NCBI RefSeq assembly: GCF_029504575.1
Contig: NZ_JAQFII010000001.1
Location: forward strand, 806,001 to 870,000
Direction of reading: 5' to 3'
Length of the DNA stretch: 64,000 nucleotides
Source: Streptomyces sp. SPB162
GTDB taxonomy: Bacteria > Actinomycetota > Actinomycetes > Streptomycetales > Streptomycetaceae
Under the pieces are notes generated by a model. That model saw only the letters and a program-made list of their open reading frames with translations, did not search any database and had not been told where the DNA came from. The position numbers were made by a program, and so were the translations under genes. Of this stretch, positions 32,959-40,492 are shown one piece after another; position 1 is the first letter of the stretch, and the number at the start of each line of letters is the position of its first letter.

Positions 32959-33720
32959 TCAGTTGAGCGGGCCGCCGGCCACGTACAGGACCTGGCCGGA
33001 GACGAAGCCGGCCTGGTCACCGGTGAAGAAGGCGATCGCGTTGGCGATGTCGTCCGGGTTGCCGACCCGCTGGACGGGGATCTGGGTCGCGGCGGCGGCC
33101 TGGAACTCCTCGAAGCCCATGCCGATCCGCTCGGCCGTGGCGGCGGTCATGTCGGTGACGATGAAGCCGGGTGCCACGGCGTTGGCGGTGACGCCGAACT
33201 TGCCGAGCTCGAAGGCCAGCGTCTTGGTGAAGCCTTGCAGGCCCGCCTTGGCGGCCGAGTAGTTGACCTGGCCGCGGTTGCCGAGCGCGGAGCTCGACGA
33301 CAGGTTGACGACGCGGCCGAACTTGGCCGCCACCATGTGCTTCTGCACCGCGCGGGACATCAGGAAGGCGCCCCGCAGGTGCACGTTCATGACGGTGTCC
33401 CAGTCGGAGGCGCTCATCTTGAACAGCAGGTTGTCCCGGAGCACACCCGCGTTGTTCACCAGGATGGTCGGCGCGCCGAGCTCCTCGGCGACCCGGGCCA
33501 CCGCCGCCTCGACCTGCGTCTCGTCCGACACGTCGCAGCCGACCGCGAGCGCCCTGCCGCCGTCCGCCGTGATCTGCTCGACGGTCTCCTTGCAGGCGTT
33601 CTCGTCGAGGTCGAGTACGGCGACGGCGCGGCCCTCGGCCGCCAGCCGCCTGGCGGTGGCGGCGCCGATGCCGCGCGCGGCCCCGGTCACGATCGCGACG
33701 CGCTGCTCGGTCGTGGACAT
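32959..33720 (-). CDS. fabG: 3-oxoacyl-ACP reductase-type SDR
   Basis: 253 residues. FabG-like: TGAARGIGAATARRLA, LVNNAGVLRDN, catalytic Ser in VVNLSSSS, YSAAK, and the C-terminal SGQVLYVAGGPL. Asp in VLDLDE at the end of beta-2 points to NAD(H) use, so it may be a degradative beta-ketoacyl or hydroxyacyl enzyme rather than the housekeeping FabG. First gene of a two-gene unit with the SDR below. The region upstream holds the sequence ACTAACCTACTAAGCGGTTG (minus strand), possibly a TetR-type site. Confidence 0.88.
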   Translation of the reverse strand: MSTTEQRVAIVTGAARGIGAATARRLAAEGRAVAVLDLDENACKETVEQITADGGRALAVGCDVSDETQVEAAVARVAEELGAPTILVNNAGVLRDNLLFKMSASDWDTVMNVHLRGAFLMSRAVQKHMVAAKFGRVVNLSSSSALGNRGQVNYSAAKAGLQGFTKTLAFELGKFGVTANAVAPGFIVTDMTAATAERIGMGFEEFQAAAATQIPVQRVGNPDDIANAIAFFTGDQAGFVSGQVLYVAGGPLN

Positions 33721-33859
33721 GCAGTCTCCTTGCCCTCAGATGCGGCGCCGCACGGAATCCCGCACGGACTCCGCACATGAGCAACCGCTTAGTAGGTTAG
33801 TTGTCGAAACCGTAGGAGTCCTGTGACCCGCTGTCAACGGAACCCCTCTCGAGTGTGTT

Positions 33860-34258
33860 TCAGCGCACCAGGAGACCGAGCAGCCGATCCACCTCGGCCT
33901 CGGGGTCCGCGGTCAGCCCGGTGTGGATCGGGCCGGGCTGCACCACGGTGCTGCGCGGGGCCGTGAGCCAGCGGAAACGCCGTCCCGGGTCGTCGCCGGC
34001 CGCCTGTCCCGCCCGCTCGCCGCCCTCGCAGATGCCCTCGTACCCGCGCAGCGCGGCACGCACCCCTTCGACGTCCGCCTTCTCGTCCAGACAGCGCAGC
34101 CGCGCCTCGTCCAGATGGATCCGCGCGCCGACGAAGGACTGGGCGCGGCAGTAGACCAGCACCCCCGCGTTGATCATCTCGCCGCGCTCGATCCGCGGGA
34201 CCACGCGCACCAGCGCGTACTCGAACACATCGCGGCCACTGCCCCGGTACCCGGTCAC
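33860..34258 (-). CDS. DUF3037 domain protein paired with HipA-like kinase
   Basis: 132 residues from GTG at 34258, which overlaps the TGA of the upstream kinase gene (GTGA, four bases shared). The conserved start FEYALVRVVPRIERGEMINAGVLVYCR and the later FRWLTAPRSTVVQPGPIHTGLT are hallmarks of DUF3037. Acidic and soluble with no catalytic signature. The tight overlap shows that the two proteins are made together. The pair occurs widely in bacteria as I remember it, but its job is undescribed. Confidence 0.88.
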   Translation of the reverse strand: MTGYRGSGRDVFEYALVRVVPRIERGEMINAGVLVYCRAQSFVGARIHLDEARLRCLDEKADVEGVRAALRGYEGICEGGERAGQAAGDDPGRRFRWLTAPRSTVVQPGPIHTGLTADPEAEVDRLLGLLVR

Positions 34259-35076
34259 TTCGCGGCCTTCCCGTCCACCCACGTGCGCAGCCAGTCCGGC
34301 GCGTCCTGCTTCGGTTTCCGCCCCGCCACGAGCACGATCCGCTCATGGACGTCGGCCGCGCGGGCGAGCAGCACCCGCTCGTAGGCCCTGCGCACCTCGT
34401 CGGGGCCCGCGAAACCGGGCTCCCCGGCTAGCCACTCGTCGGGCACCAGCGCGGTGACCTCGCGCAGCAGCTCCTCGGTGATCCTGGGGGCCAGCTCGGC
34501 CGCTGCGGCCGCCGGGTCGGGCGAGAACCGGGACAGCGCGTGGTCGGCGGCGTCGTACGGCTTCGCCGAGGCCTGCTCGGCGGTCTTCCAGTTGTGGTGC
34601 CAGATCAGCGAGGCGCCGTGGTCGATGAGCCAGAGGTCCCGATGCCAGATCAGCAGATTGGGGTTGCGCCAGGACCGGTCCACGTTGCCGACCAGGGCGT
34701 CGAACCAGACGATGCGGCCGGCCTCGACCGGGTCGATCTCGAAGACCAGCGGGTCGAACCCGAGCGACCCCGGCAGGAAGTCCATCCCCAGGTTGAGGCC
34801 GCCGCTGGATTTGAGCAGGTCCTGGATCTCCGCGTCGGGCTCGCCGAGCCCGATCACCGGGTCGAACTGGAACCGGACGAGTTCCGGTACGCGCAGCCCG
34901 AGCCGGCGGGCCAGCTCGCCCGCCACGATCTCGGCGACCAGCGCCTTGCGGCCTTGTGCGGCGCCGGTGAACTTCACGACGTACGTGCCGAGGTCGTCGG
35001 CCTCGACCACCCCGGGCACGGAGCCGCCCTCGCGCAGGGGGGTCACGTATCGGATCCCTGTTACCTCTGTGAGCAT
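34255..35076 (-). CDS. HipA-like kinase
   Basis: 273 residues, shorter than the HipA toxin (about 440). The kinase core is present: ATP-site lysine K35 in TYVVKFTG, catalytic D133 and N138 in GNVDRSWRNPN, and metal-binding D152 in WLIDHGASL. The HipA N-terminal extension and an antitoxin HipB gene are missing. Instead it is coupled to a DUF3037 gene. The catalytic residues look intact, so it should be an active Ser/Thr-type kinase, with unknown target. Start ATG follows a region of 24-base tandem repeats. Confidence 0.88.
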   Translation of the reverse strand: MLTEVTGIRYVTPLREGGSVPGVVEADDLGTYVVKFTGAAQGRKALVAEIVAGELARRLGLRVPELVRFQFDPVIGLGEPDAEIQDLLKSSGGLNLGMDFLPGSLGFDPLVFEIDPVEAGRIVWFDALVGNVDRSWRNPNLLIWHRDLWLIDHGASLIWHHNWKTAEQASAKPYDAADHALSRFSPDPAAAAAELAPRITEELLREVTALVPDEWLAGEPGFAGPDEVRRAYERVLLARAADVHERIVLVAGRKPKQDAPDWLRTWVDGKAAK

Positions 35077-35146
35077 CGCACCAGGCTACTGGCGCGCCGG
35101 AGGGCGGCGGGGGTCGCGGCCGGTCGGGCGGGCGGTCGCTCGGTCG

Positions 35147-35258
35147 GGTGGCCGGTTGGGCGAGCGCGCGGGTGGCCGGTTGGTTGAGCGGGTGGGTGGC
35201 CGGTCGGTGGAGCGGGTGGGTGGCCGGTCGGTGGAGCGGGTGGGTGGCCGGTTGGGCC
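35147..35258. repeat. 24-bp minisatellite, about 4.7 copies
   Basis: Tandem units GGTGGCCGGT + 14 bases start at 35147, 35171, 35195 and 35219, with a partial unit at 35243-35258. Units 3 and 4 are identical; units 1 and 2 differ at a few bases. There are no unique spacers, so this is not CRISPR. It lies between the HipA-like start and the Rieske gene, in the 312-base gap 35077-35388, where nothing else but the two promoters is expected. Confidence 0.9.
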
Positions 35259-35388
35259 ATCAGCCGGAATTCCCCCGCCGCTTTGAACGCACCGGAGGAT
35301 CCCTGCGTATGACGGGGCGGGCGCGGCATCACGTCCTCCGGGTGGCTCCTCCCCGCCACCCGGTTTATCTACCGACAGGAAGTGCCAC

Positions 35389-35883
35389 ATGACCGACACC
35401 TCCGGCATTCCCGCTGCTCCGACCCGCCGCACGATGGTCGCCGCGGCGGGCGGCGTGGGTCTCATCGCCGCTCTGTCCGCGTGCGGCGGATCGGATTCGA
35501 AGGCCAGTGACACCCCGGCGGGTACGACCCCGGCCCAGCCGTCGGCACCGGCCGACTCCTCGGCGCCGGACGCCTCGGCTCCGGCCGCGGACGGCGGCGA
35601 CGCGCTGGCCAAGACCGCGGACATCCCGGTGGGCGGCGGAAAGATCTTCGCGGACAAGAAGGTCGTCGTCACCCAGCCGACCGCCGGTGACTTCAAGGCG
35701 TTCTCGGCGATCTGCACCCACCAGGGCTGCGCGGTCAGCGAGGTGGCCGACGGCACCATCAACTGCCCCTGCCACGGGAGCAAGTTCAGTGTCGCGGACG
35801 GCAGCGTCAAAGCCGGTCCCGCGACCAAGCCGCTGGCCGCCGCCAAGGTCACCGTCGCGGGCGCCTCGTTGCAGCTGGGCTGA
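35389..35883 (+). CDS. Rieske [2Fe-2S] lipoprotein
   Basis: 164 residues. The N-terminus combines a twin-arginine-like motif (TRRTMVAAAGG) with a lipobox (LSAC, C32), so it is probably exported folded and lipidated. A Ser/Ala/Pro-rich linker runs to about residue 70. The Rieske domain has cluster ligands C109/H111 and C126/H129 and the disulfide pair C114-C128 (CTHQGC, CPCHGS). It is much smaller than the cytochrome bc Rieske subunit and stands alone, so it is likely a membrane-attached electron-transfer protein with an unknown partner. Confidence 0.92.
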   Translation: MTDTSGIPAAPTRRTMVAAAGGVGLIAALSACGGSDSKASDTPAGTTPAQPSAPADSSAPDASAPAADGGDALAKTADIPVGGGKIFADKKVVVTQPTAGDFKAFSAICTHQGCAVSEVADGTINCPCHGSKFSVADGSVKAGPATKPLAAAKVTVAGASLQLG

Positions 35884-35913
35884 GCGTCGCGCCGGCGACA
35901 TCGCGCTGGCTGG

Positions 35914-36071
35914 TGCTCTGGCCGGAAAGGTTTGCCTGGTGCGCGGCGTCCGGCGCGGTGCGTCGCACGGCGGAGGATCGTCCTCGCACCGGGCGTACTC
36001 GGACGACTCCGACAACGCAGCGAAGTGCCGTGCCGGACGCCGCGAACCGGTGAACCTTTCCAGCCAGAGCT
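35914..36071. mobile_element. MITE-like element A1 (TGCTCTGG ends) with hairpin core
   Basis: Ends TGCTCTGGCCGGAAAGG and CCTTTCCAGCCAGAGC form an inverted repeat of about 17 bases. Flanks CTGG (35910-35913) and CTAG (36072-36075) fit a 4-base CTRG target duplication. The interior (about 35955-36040) carries the shared core: GTGCGTCGCACGGCGGAGG, a hairpin TCGTCC...GGACGA at 35978-36006, and CCGACAACGCAGC. It codes for no protein and is therefore non-autonomous. Confidence 0.75.
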
Positions 36072-36277
36072 CTAGGCCGTGTCTGACACATACCGGCGTC
36101 CGCCCGGAGGGCGGGGCCCGGGGCGTCTGGTGCGTGCGATCGCACGGCGGAGGGTCGCCCCTGTACCGGACGTACCGGGGCGGGCCCGACAACTGGGGGC
36201 CCCTCCCAGCGGTAGCTGGGGGAGAGCGCGCGTGCCAGGCGTCCCGGGCCAGGCAGGATGTGTCAGACACGGCCTAG
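36072..36277. mobile_element. MITE-like element B (CTAGGCCGTGTCTGACACAT ends) with hairpin core
   Basis: Perfect 20-base terminal inverted repeats: CTAGGCCGTGTCTGACACAT at 36072-36091 and its complement at 36258-36277. CTAG is probably the duplicated target. The interior carries the same core as element A1, here with hairpin CGCCCC...GGGGCG at 36156-36182. It is directly adjacent to A1, and its right end supplies the TAG stop of the isochorismatase-like gene. Confidence 0.8.
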
Positions 36278-36927
36278 CGCTCTCCGGTGCGCGGCCCCTG
36301 CCGTTTCCAGCAGGCCAGGATGTCGTCGGTCGCGCTGACCGTGGAGACGAGCGCGAGGGTGTGGCGGACGACGGCCTCGGTGTACTCGCGGGGCACCCCC
36401 GCGATGGCGTCGGCGGGAACCACCACCTGGTACCCCAGGTTGACGGCGTCGAAGACGGCGTTGGGGATCGCGATGTTCGCGGAGACCCCGGCGACGACCA
36501 GGGTGCGGCAGCCGAGGTTGCGCAGCAGCGCGTCCACGTCGGTCCCGGCGATCGGCGACAGGCCGTGCAGCCGCCGTACGACCAGGTCGCTGTCGGCGAG
36601 CGGTATCCCTTCGGCGAGCCGTACGGCGGGCGTGCCGGTCAGCTGCCGCACGGGCAGCCGCCCGGCGGCACGGAAGAGCCGTGCGTTGCTGTTGGCGCCG
36701 AGCCCGTCCGGGCGGCGCTCGGCGATGGCGTGCAGCACGGCGGCGCCCACCTCGTGGGCGCCGCCGACCAGCCGTGCCACGTTGCCCAGCGCCCCGGAGT
36801 CCCGGGCCTCGGCGGCGAGCTCCGGCAGTGCGCTGTCCGGGCCCACGACGCCGCGCTGGCACTCCACGGTCAGTACGGCGGTGGCCGCCGGGTCCAGCAA
36901 CTCCCTCAGCCGGTCGCTCGGCGCCAT
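36274..36927 (-). CDS. Isochorismatase-like (cysteine hydrolase fold) protein lacking the catalytic Cys
   Basis: 217 residues with the isochorismatase-like fold: AAVLTVECQRGVVG at the N-terminus (Glu where the catalytic Asp normally is), VVRRLHGLSPIAGTDVDALLRNLG, then LVVAGVSANIAIPNAVFDAVNLGYQVVVPADA. In active hydrolases the segment after the cis-peptide reads TNVCV with the nucleophilic Cys; here it is ANIAI, so the nucleophile is missing. It may be a non-catalytic or altered family member. The TAG stop lies inside the terminal repeat of element B. Confidence 0.85.
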   Translation of the reverse strand: MAPSDRLRELLDPAATAVLTVECQRGVVGPDSALPELAAEARDSGALGNVARLVGGAHEVGAAVLHAIAERRPDGLGANSNARLFRAAGRLPVRQLTGTPAVRLAEGIPLADSDLVVRRLHGLSPIAGTDVDALLRNLGCRTLVVAGVSANIAIPNAVFDAVNLGYQVVVPADAIAGVPREYTEAVVRHTLALVSTVSATDDILACWKRQGPRTGER

Positions 36928-36978
36928 GACTGCCCCCTCGTACGACGGACCTCGACGGATGACGACGCAGCGACCGTA

Positions 36979-36995
36979 ACTGACGGGTCGTCAGT
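36979..36995. promoter_or_regulatory. TetR-type operator ACTGACG-GGT-CGTCAGT
   Basis: Perfect 7-base inverted repeat with a 3-base spacer in the divergent region between the isochorismatase-like gene (start 36927) and the PPOX gene (start 37120). Similar CTGACG...TCAG sites occur at 37076 and twice at 55235-55266. Confidence 0.55.
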
Positions 36996-37075
36996 CGGGA
37001 AGGGAGTTGCGGGCGCGGACGCATGGGCCGGACCCGCCCACCACTGGACGACCGCTCCACCGTCCTCCATTATTT

Positions 37076-37090
37076 CTGACACCCAGTCAG
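37076..37090. promoter_or_regulatory. Second operator-like site CTGACACCCAGTCAG
   Basis: Inverted repeat CTGAC-ACCCA-GTCAG about 30 bases before the PPOX ATG, next to the AT-rich tattt that may be part of the promoter. A wider TCTGACA...TGTCAGA symmetry is also present. Spacing to the site at 36979 is 97 bases. Confidence 0.5.
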
Positions 37091-37119
37091 ATGTCAGACG
37101 CAATGGAGGTGCTCGACTC

Positions 37120-37578
37120 ATGGCCGTCATTCAGCGGCGGGGCCGCAGGATCATGATGACCCCGCACGAGGTCGACGCCTTCCTCGCGGAGCAGCGCACC
37201 TGTCGTGTCGCCACCGTCTCCAAGGACGGCCGGCCCCACGTCGGCGCCCTGTGGTTCGCCTGGGACGGGGAATCGCTGTGGCTCTACTCCATCGTCCGCA
37301 GCCAGCGCTGGACCGACCTGCTGCGCGATCCGCGCGTGTCGGTCGTGATCGACGACGGGGTCGAGTACGGGGAGCTGCGCGGCATCGAACTCTCCGGGAC
37401 CGTCGAGTTCGTCGGCGAGGCGCCGCGCACCGGCGAGCCCGTCCCTGAACTGGACACCCCCGAACGGCTCTTCTCGGCCAAGAACTTCGGGCTCGACACC
37501 ATGCCCCACGACGGCCGCCACGCCTGGCTGCGCCTCACCCCGGAGCGGATGGCCTCCTGGGACTTCAGCAAGATCTAA
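37120..37578 (+). CDS. PPOX-class F420-dependent oxidoreductase-like protein
   Basis: 152 residues from ATG with GGAGGT before it. The split-barrel flavin/F420-binding fold is evident: MMTPHEVDAFLAEQRTCRVATVSKDGRPHVGALWFAWDGESLWLYS and RSQRWTDLLRDPRVSVVIDDG are typical of the F420/FMN-binding PPOX class in actinobacteria. Reduces or binds small aromatic or quinone-like molecules; substrate unknown. The TAA stop uses the A of the following MITE-like element. Confidence 0.88.
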   Translation: MAVIQRRGRRIMMTPHEVDAFLAEQRTCRVATVSKDGRPHVGALWFAWDGESLWLYSIVRSQRWTDLLRDPRVSVVIDDGVEYGELRGIELSGTVEFVGEAPRTGEPVPELDTPERLFSAKNFGLDTMPHDGRHAWLRLTPERMASWDFSKI

Positions 37579-37739
37579 GGGCTGCCCCACAATTCCTGGC
37601 GGGCGCCCGACGACAGCTGCGGCACCTCGCTGTGTTGTCGGAACGCCCGAATACATCCAGTATGCGGGTGTCCCTCCGCCGTGCGATGCACCGCATCTGA
37701 CGCCGCGCGCTGCTCCACCAGGGATGACGGGACAGCCCT
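37578..37739. mobile_element. MITE-like element C (AGGGCTG ends) with hairpin core
   Basis: Imperfect inverted repeats of about 22 bases (AGGGCTGCCCCACAATTCC and the complement of the right end AGGGCTGTCCCGTCATCC) flanked by TA on both sides (37576-37577 and 37740-37741). The TA duplication and AGGGCTGTCCC end suggest mobilisation by an IS630/Tc1-like or IS5-like transposase. The shared core lies in reverse orientation, with the hairpin ACGCCCG...CGGGTGT at 37643-37671. It lies exactly between the stop codons of two converging genes. Confidence 0.75.
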
Positions 37740-39248
37740 TAGGTGTTCTGTCCCGCGTCGCCCTCCCGTGCCGCGGCCTTCGCGATGTTGCGGGCCATGC
37801 CCCCGAAGACCACCGAGTGGAACGGTGCCACGCTCCACCAGTAGAGCTGGCCGGACAGGCCGCGCGGGTGGAACAGCGCACGCTGGCGGAAGACGGTGGC
37901 GCCCGCGTCGTCCCGGTCCACCGACAGCTCCAGCCAGGCCAGACCCGGCAGCCGCATCTCGGCACGCAGCCGCAGCAGACTGCCCGGTTCGATCACCTCG
38001 ACCCGCCAGAAGTCCAGCGAGTCCCCCACCCGCAGCCGCGCCGCGTCGCGGCGCCCCCGGCGCAGCCCGACGCCGCCGACCAGCCGGTCCAGCCAGCCCC
38101 GTACAGCCCAGGCGAGCGGGAAGGAGTACCAGCCGTTCTCGCCGCCGATACCCTCGATCACCCGCCACAGGGCCGCCGGCGGGGCGTCCACCGTGCGTTC
38201 GCGGCGGTCGGTGTACAGGCTGCCGCCGGCCCAGTCGGGGTCCGTGGGCAGCGGGTCACTGGGGGCGCCGGGCACCGCGGCGGACGACCAGCGGGTCGGG
38301 ACGTCGGCGTCCCGCAGCCGCTTGAGCGCCAGGCGCACCGACGCGTCGAACCCGATCCGCCCGGCGGGCGGGTCGGGGACGTAGCGCACGAGATCGTTCT
38401 CCGCGCAGACCACCTCGTGCCGCAGCGACTCGGTGAGCGGACGGGCGATGGAGCGCGGCACAGGCGTGACCAGCCCGATCCAGTGGCTGGACAGCGTCGG
38501 CGTGAGGACCGGTACGGGCAGGATCACCCGTCGCGGGAGCCCGGCGACGGCCGCGTACCGCCGCATCATGCCGCGGTAGGTGAGGACGTCGGGGCCGCCC
38601 AGGTCGAAGGTCCGGCTCACATCGGACGGCAGGGTGGCGGCGCCGACGAGGCAGCGCAGTACGTCGCGCACGGCGATCGGCTGGATGCGGGTCCTCACCC
38701 AGCTCGGGGTGATCATCAGCGGCAGCCGCTCGGTGAGGTAGCGCAGCATCTCGAAGGAGGCGGAGCCGGAGCCGATGATCACCGCGGCCCGCAGGACCGC
38801 GGTGGGTACCCCCGAACCGAGCAGGATGTGCCCCACCTCGGCGCGGGACCGCAGGTGCGGTGAGAGCTCCGACTCCGGCACCCCGGTCGGTGTCAGGCCG
38901 CCCAGGTAGACGATGCGCCGCACACCGGCGGCGCGGGCCCTGCTCGGCGAAGAGCCGGGCGGCACGGCGGTCGGTCTCCTCGAAGCCACGCCCGGTGCCC
39001 AGCGCGTGCACCAGGTAGTACGCGGTGTGCACGCCTTCGAAGGCAGGACGCAGCGAGTCCGCGTCGGTGACGTCGCCGCGGACCGTCTCCACCCGGTCGA
39101 CCCAGGGGTAGTCGCGGAGCTTCTCGGGCGTGCGGGCCAGGCAGCGGACCGCGTAGCCGGCATCGAGCAGCTCGGGCACGAGCCGGCCGCCGATGTATCC
39201 GGTGGCTCCGGTGACCAGACAGCGGCGGGTGCTTTCGTCTTCGGGCAT
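37739..39248 (-). pseudogene. NAD-dependent epimerase / DUF2867 fusion protein, frameshifted
   Basis: ATG at 39248 opens MPEDESTRRCLVTGATGYIGGRLVPELLDAGY, an extended-SDR NAD-binding start, and the atypical SDR domain continues through VYLGGLTPTG and RYLTERLPLMITPSWVRTRIQPIAVRDV. From about residue 330 a DUF2867 (polyketide cyclase-like) domain follows (GGSLYTDRRERTVDAPPAALW ... RQRALFHPRGLSGQLYWWSVAPFH). The frame breaks near 38938-38940, where one extra C (plus strand) changes EQARAAGVRRIVY. Without it the protein is about 502 residues, the normal size of this actinobacterial fusion. Probably a sequencing error. The TAA stop is completed by element C. Confidence 0.85.
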
Positions 39249-39310
39249 ACGGGGATGCCTACCCGACTGCCGGCGGCAATCACAGCAGGTGGGTGGCGGG
39301 TGCGGTGGGG

Positions 39311-39390
39311 GTGCGGCCGGGAGGCTTTGGGGATGCGTCCGGGAGGCTTTGGGGGTGCGTCCGGGGGGCTTTGGGGGTGCGTCCGGGGGG
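39311..39390. repeat. 22-bp minisatellite, about 3.6 copies
   Basis: Tandem units beginning RTGCGKCCGGG and ending CTTTGGGG start at 39311, 39333, 39355 and 39377 (last one partial). Units 2 and 3 differ at two bases. It lies between the start of the SDR/DUF2867 gene and the TetR-controlled SDR promoter. Confidence 0.85.
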
Positions 39391-39425
39391 AGCAAGGGCC
39401 ACGGCCTTCGGCTCGGGCCGGGGGG

Positions 39426-39459
39426 GTAGCGTCGCTACGTAGAAAGGTAGCGTCGATAC
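39426..39459. promoter_or_regulatory. Tandem TetR operators of the SDR gene
   Basis: GTAGC-GTC-GCTAC at 39426-39438 (perfect) and GTAGC-GTC-GATAC at 39447-39459 (one mismatch), start-to-start 21 bases, that is two helical turns. The same 13-base palindrome form recurs at 40452-40464 in front of the tetR gene. The second site runs into a possible -10 (TACGGTATT). Confidence 0.75.
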
Positions 39460-39530
39460 GGTATTGCTGTTAGCGTTGCTCTCGTCAGGTCGCGGAGAAG
39501 CCGGATCGGACCGAACCAGGGAGCACCGCC

Positions 39531-40289
39531 ATGAGCGAGCAGCAGTCCACCACCTCGGCCGCTTCGAACCGGGTCGCGGTCGTCACCGGCGGGTCCCGCG
39601 GGATCGGCCGGCAGAGCGCTGAGCGACTGGCCGCCGACGGATTCGCCATCGTCGTCAACTACGCCGGCAACCAGACCGAGGCCGACGCGACCGTGGCGGC
39701 CATCAGCGCAGCCGGCGGCAGGGCGGTCGCCTTCCGCGCCGACGTCGCCGACGAGGTCTCGGTCTCGGCCCTCTTCGACACCGCCGAGCGCACCTTCGGC
39801 GGTGTCGACGTCGTCGTGCACGCGGCGGGCGTCATGACGCTGGCGCCGCTGGTCGACACGGATCTGGACGCCCTGGACCGTATGCACCGCACGAACATCC
39901 GCGGCACCTTCGTCGTCGACCAGCAGGCCGCCCGCCGGCTGCGCGGCGGCGGGGCGATCATCAACTTCTCCAGCTCCGTCGTCGGACTGGCCATCCCCGG
40001 CTACGCCGCCTACGCCGCCACCAAGGGGGCCGTGGAGGCGATGACGCTGATCCTGGCCCGGGAGTTGCGCGGCCGGGACATCACGGTCAACGCCGTGGCC
40101 CCGGGCCCCACCGCCACCTCGCTGTTCCTGGACGGCAAGGACGAGGAGACCATTGCGAGGATGGCCGCCCAGGCGCCTCTGGAGCGCCTCGGCACCCCGC
40201 AGGACATCGCCGAGGTCGTCTCCTTCCTCGCCGGCCCCGCCCGCTGGGTGAACGGCCAGGTCCTACGCGCCAACGGCGGCATCGTCTGA
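39531..40289 (+). CDS. SDR-family oxidoreductase under TetR control
   Basis: 252 residues. Cofactor motif TGGSRGIGRQSAERLA, catalytic Ser in INFSSSVVG, YAATK with Tyr and Lys, and GQVLRANGGIV at the end. Related to glucose/ketone reductases of the FabG-like class often carried next to a TetR repressor. The tandem operators at 39426-39459 and the tetR gene downstream make a local on/off module. Ligand and substrate unknown but likely the same kind of small carbonyl or quinone compound. Confidence 0.9.
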   Translation: MSEQQSTTSAASNRVAVVTGGSRGIGRQSAERLAADGFAIVVNYAGNQTEADATVAAISAAGGRAVAFRADVADEVSVSALFDTAERTFGGVDVVVHAAGVMTLAPLVDTDLDALDRMHRTNIRGTFVVDQQAARRLRGGGAIINFSSSVVGLAIPGYAAYAATKGAVEAMTLILARELRGRDITVNAVAPGPTATSLFLDGKDEETIARMAAQAPLERLGTPQDIAEVVSFLAGPARWVNGQVLRANGGIV

Positions 40290-40387
40290 CCACCGCCACA
40301 TCGTCCGACCCGCGCCCACCACCGTGCGGCACCCCCGACACCCCCCCCCACGCGGCGAAGCCGCCCCGCATCGGACAGGAGATCATC

Positions 40388-40492
40388 ATGGACACGACCG
40401 AACGGCACGCCGCCGGCCGCCGCGCGGAGGACGCCGGGCGCACCGCCGTCCGTAGCACCGCTACGCCGTGCTTGATAGCGTCCTCCTCGTGA
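40388..40492 (+). CDS. 34-codon leader ORF coupled to tetR
   Basis: ATG at 40388 follows GGACAGGAGATCATC, an excellent ribosome site, and the frame runs MDTTERHAAGRRAEDAGRTA... to TGA at 40490-40492. The stop overlaps the GTG of tetR in GTGA, the usual coupled arrangement. The operator at 40452 lies inside it. It has no recognised family. It may be a true small leader peptide or the truncated start of a gene that was deleted. Confidence 0.4.
   Translation: MDTTERHAAGRRAEDAGRTAVRSTATPCLIASSS
40452..40464. promoter_or_regulatory. TetR operator upstream of its own gene
   Basis: GTAGC-ACC-GCTAC, with flanking C and G making CGTAGC/GCTACG a perfect 6-base arm. It matches the half-sites at 39426 and 39447, which supports autoregulation by the TetR protein encoded 25 bases downstream. 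Confidence 0.7.

Noticed and set aside
33780..33815. KstR/FadR-type operator before the fabG-like gene
   Set aside because: Only a weak partial symmetry (CAAC...GTTG) is visible and it does not fit a consensus well enough to list as a site.
35061..35852. Minus-strand frame with a PTGHPPAP octapeptide repeat
   Set aside because: It runs antisense through the Rieske gene, and the repeat arises from the 24-bp minisatellite. No ribosome site or homologue supports it.
35147..39390. Possible CRISPR arrays
   Set aside because: Both repeat tracts are head-to-tail without unique spacers, the units are impure, and there are no cas genes.
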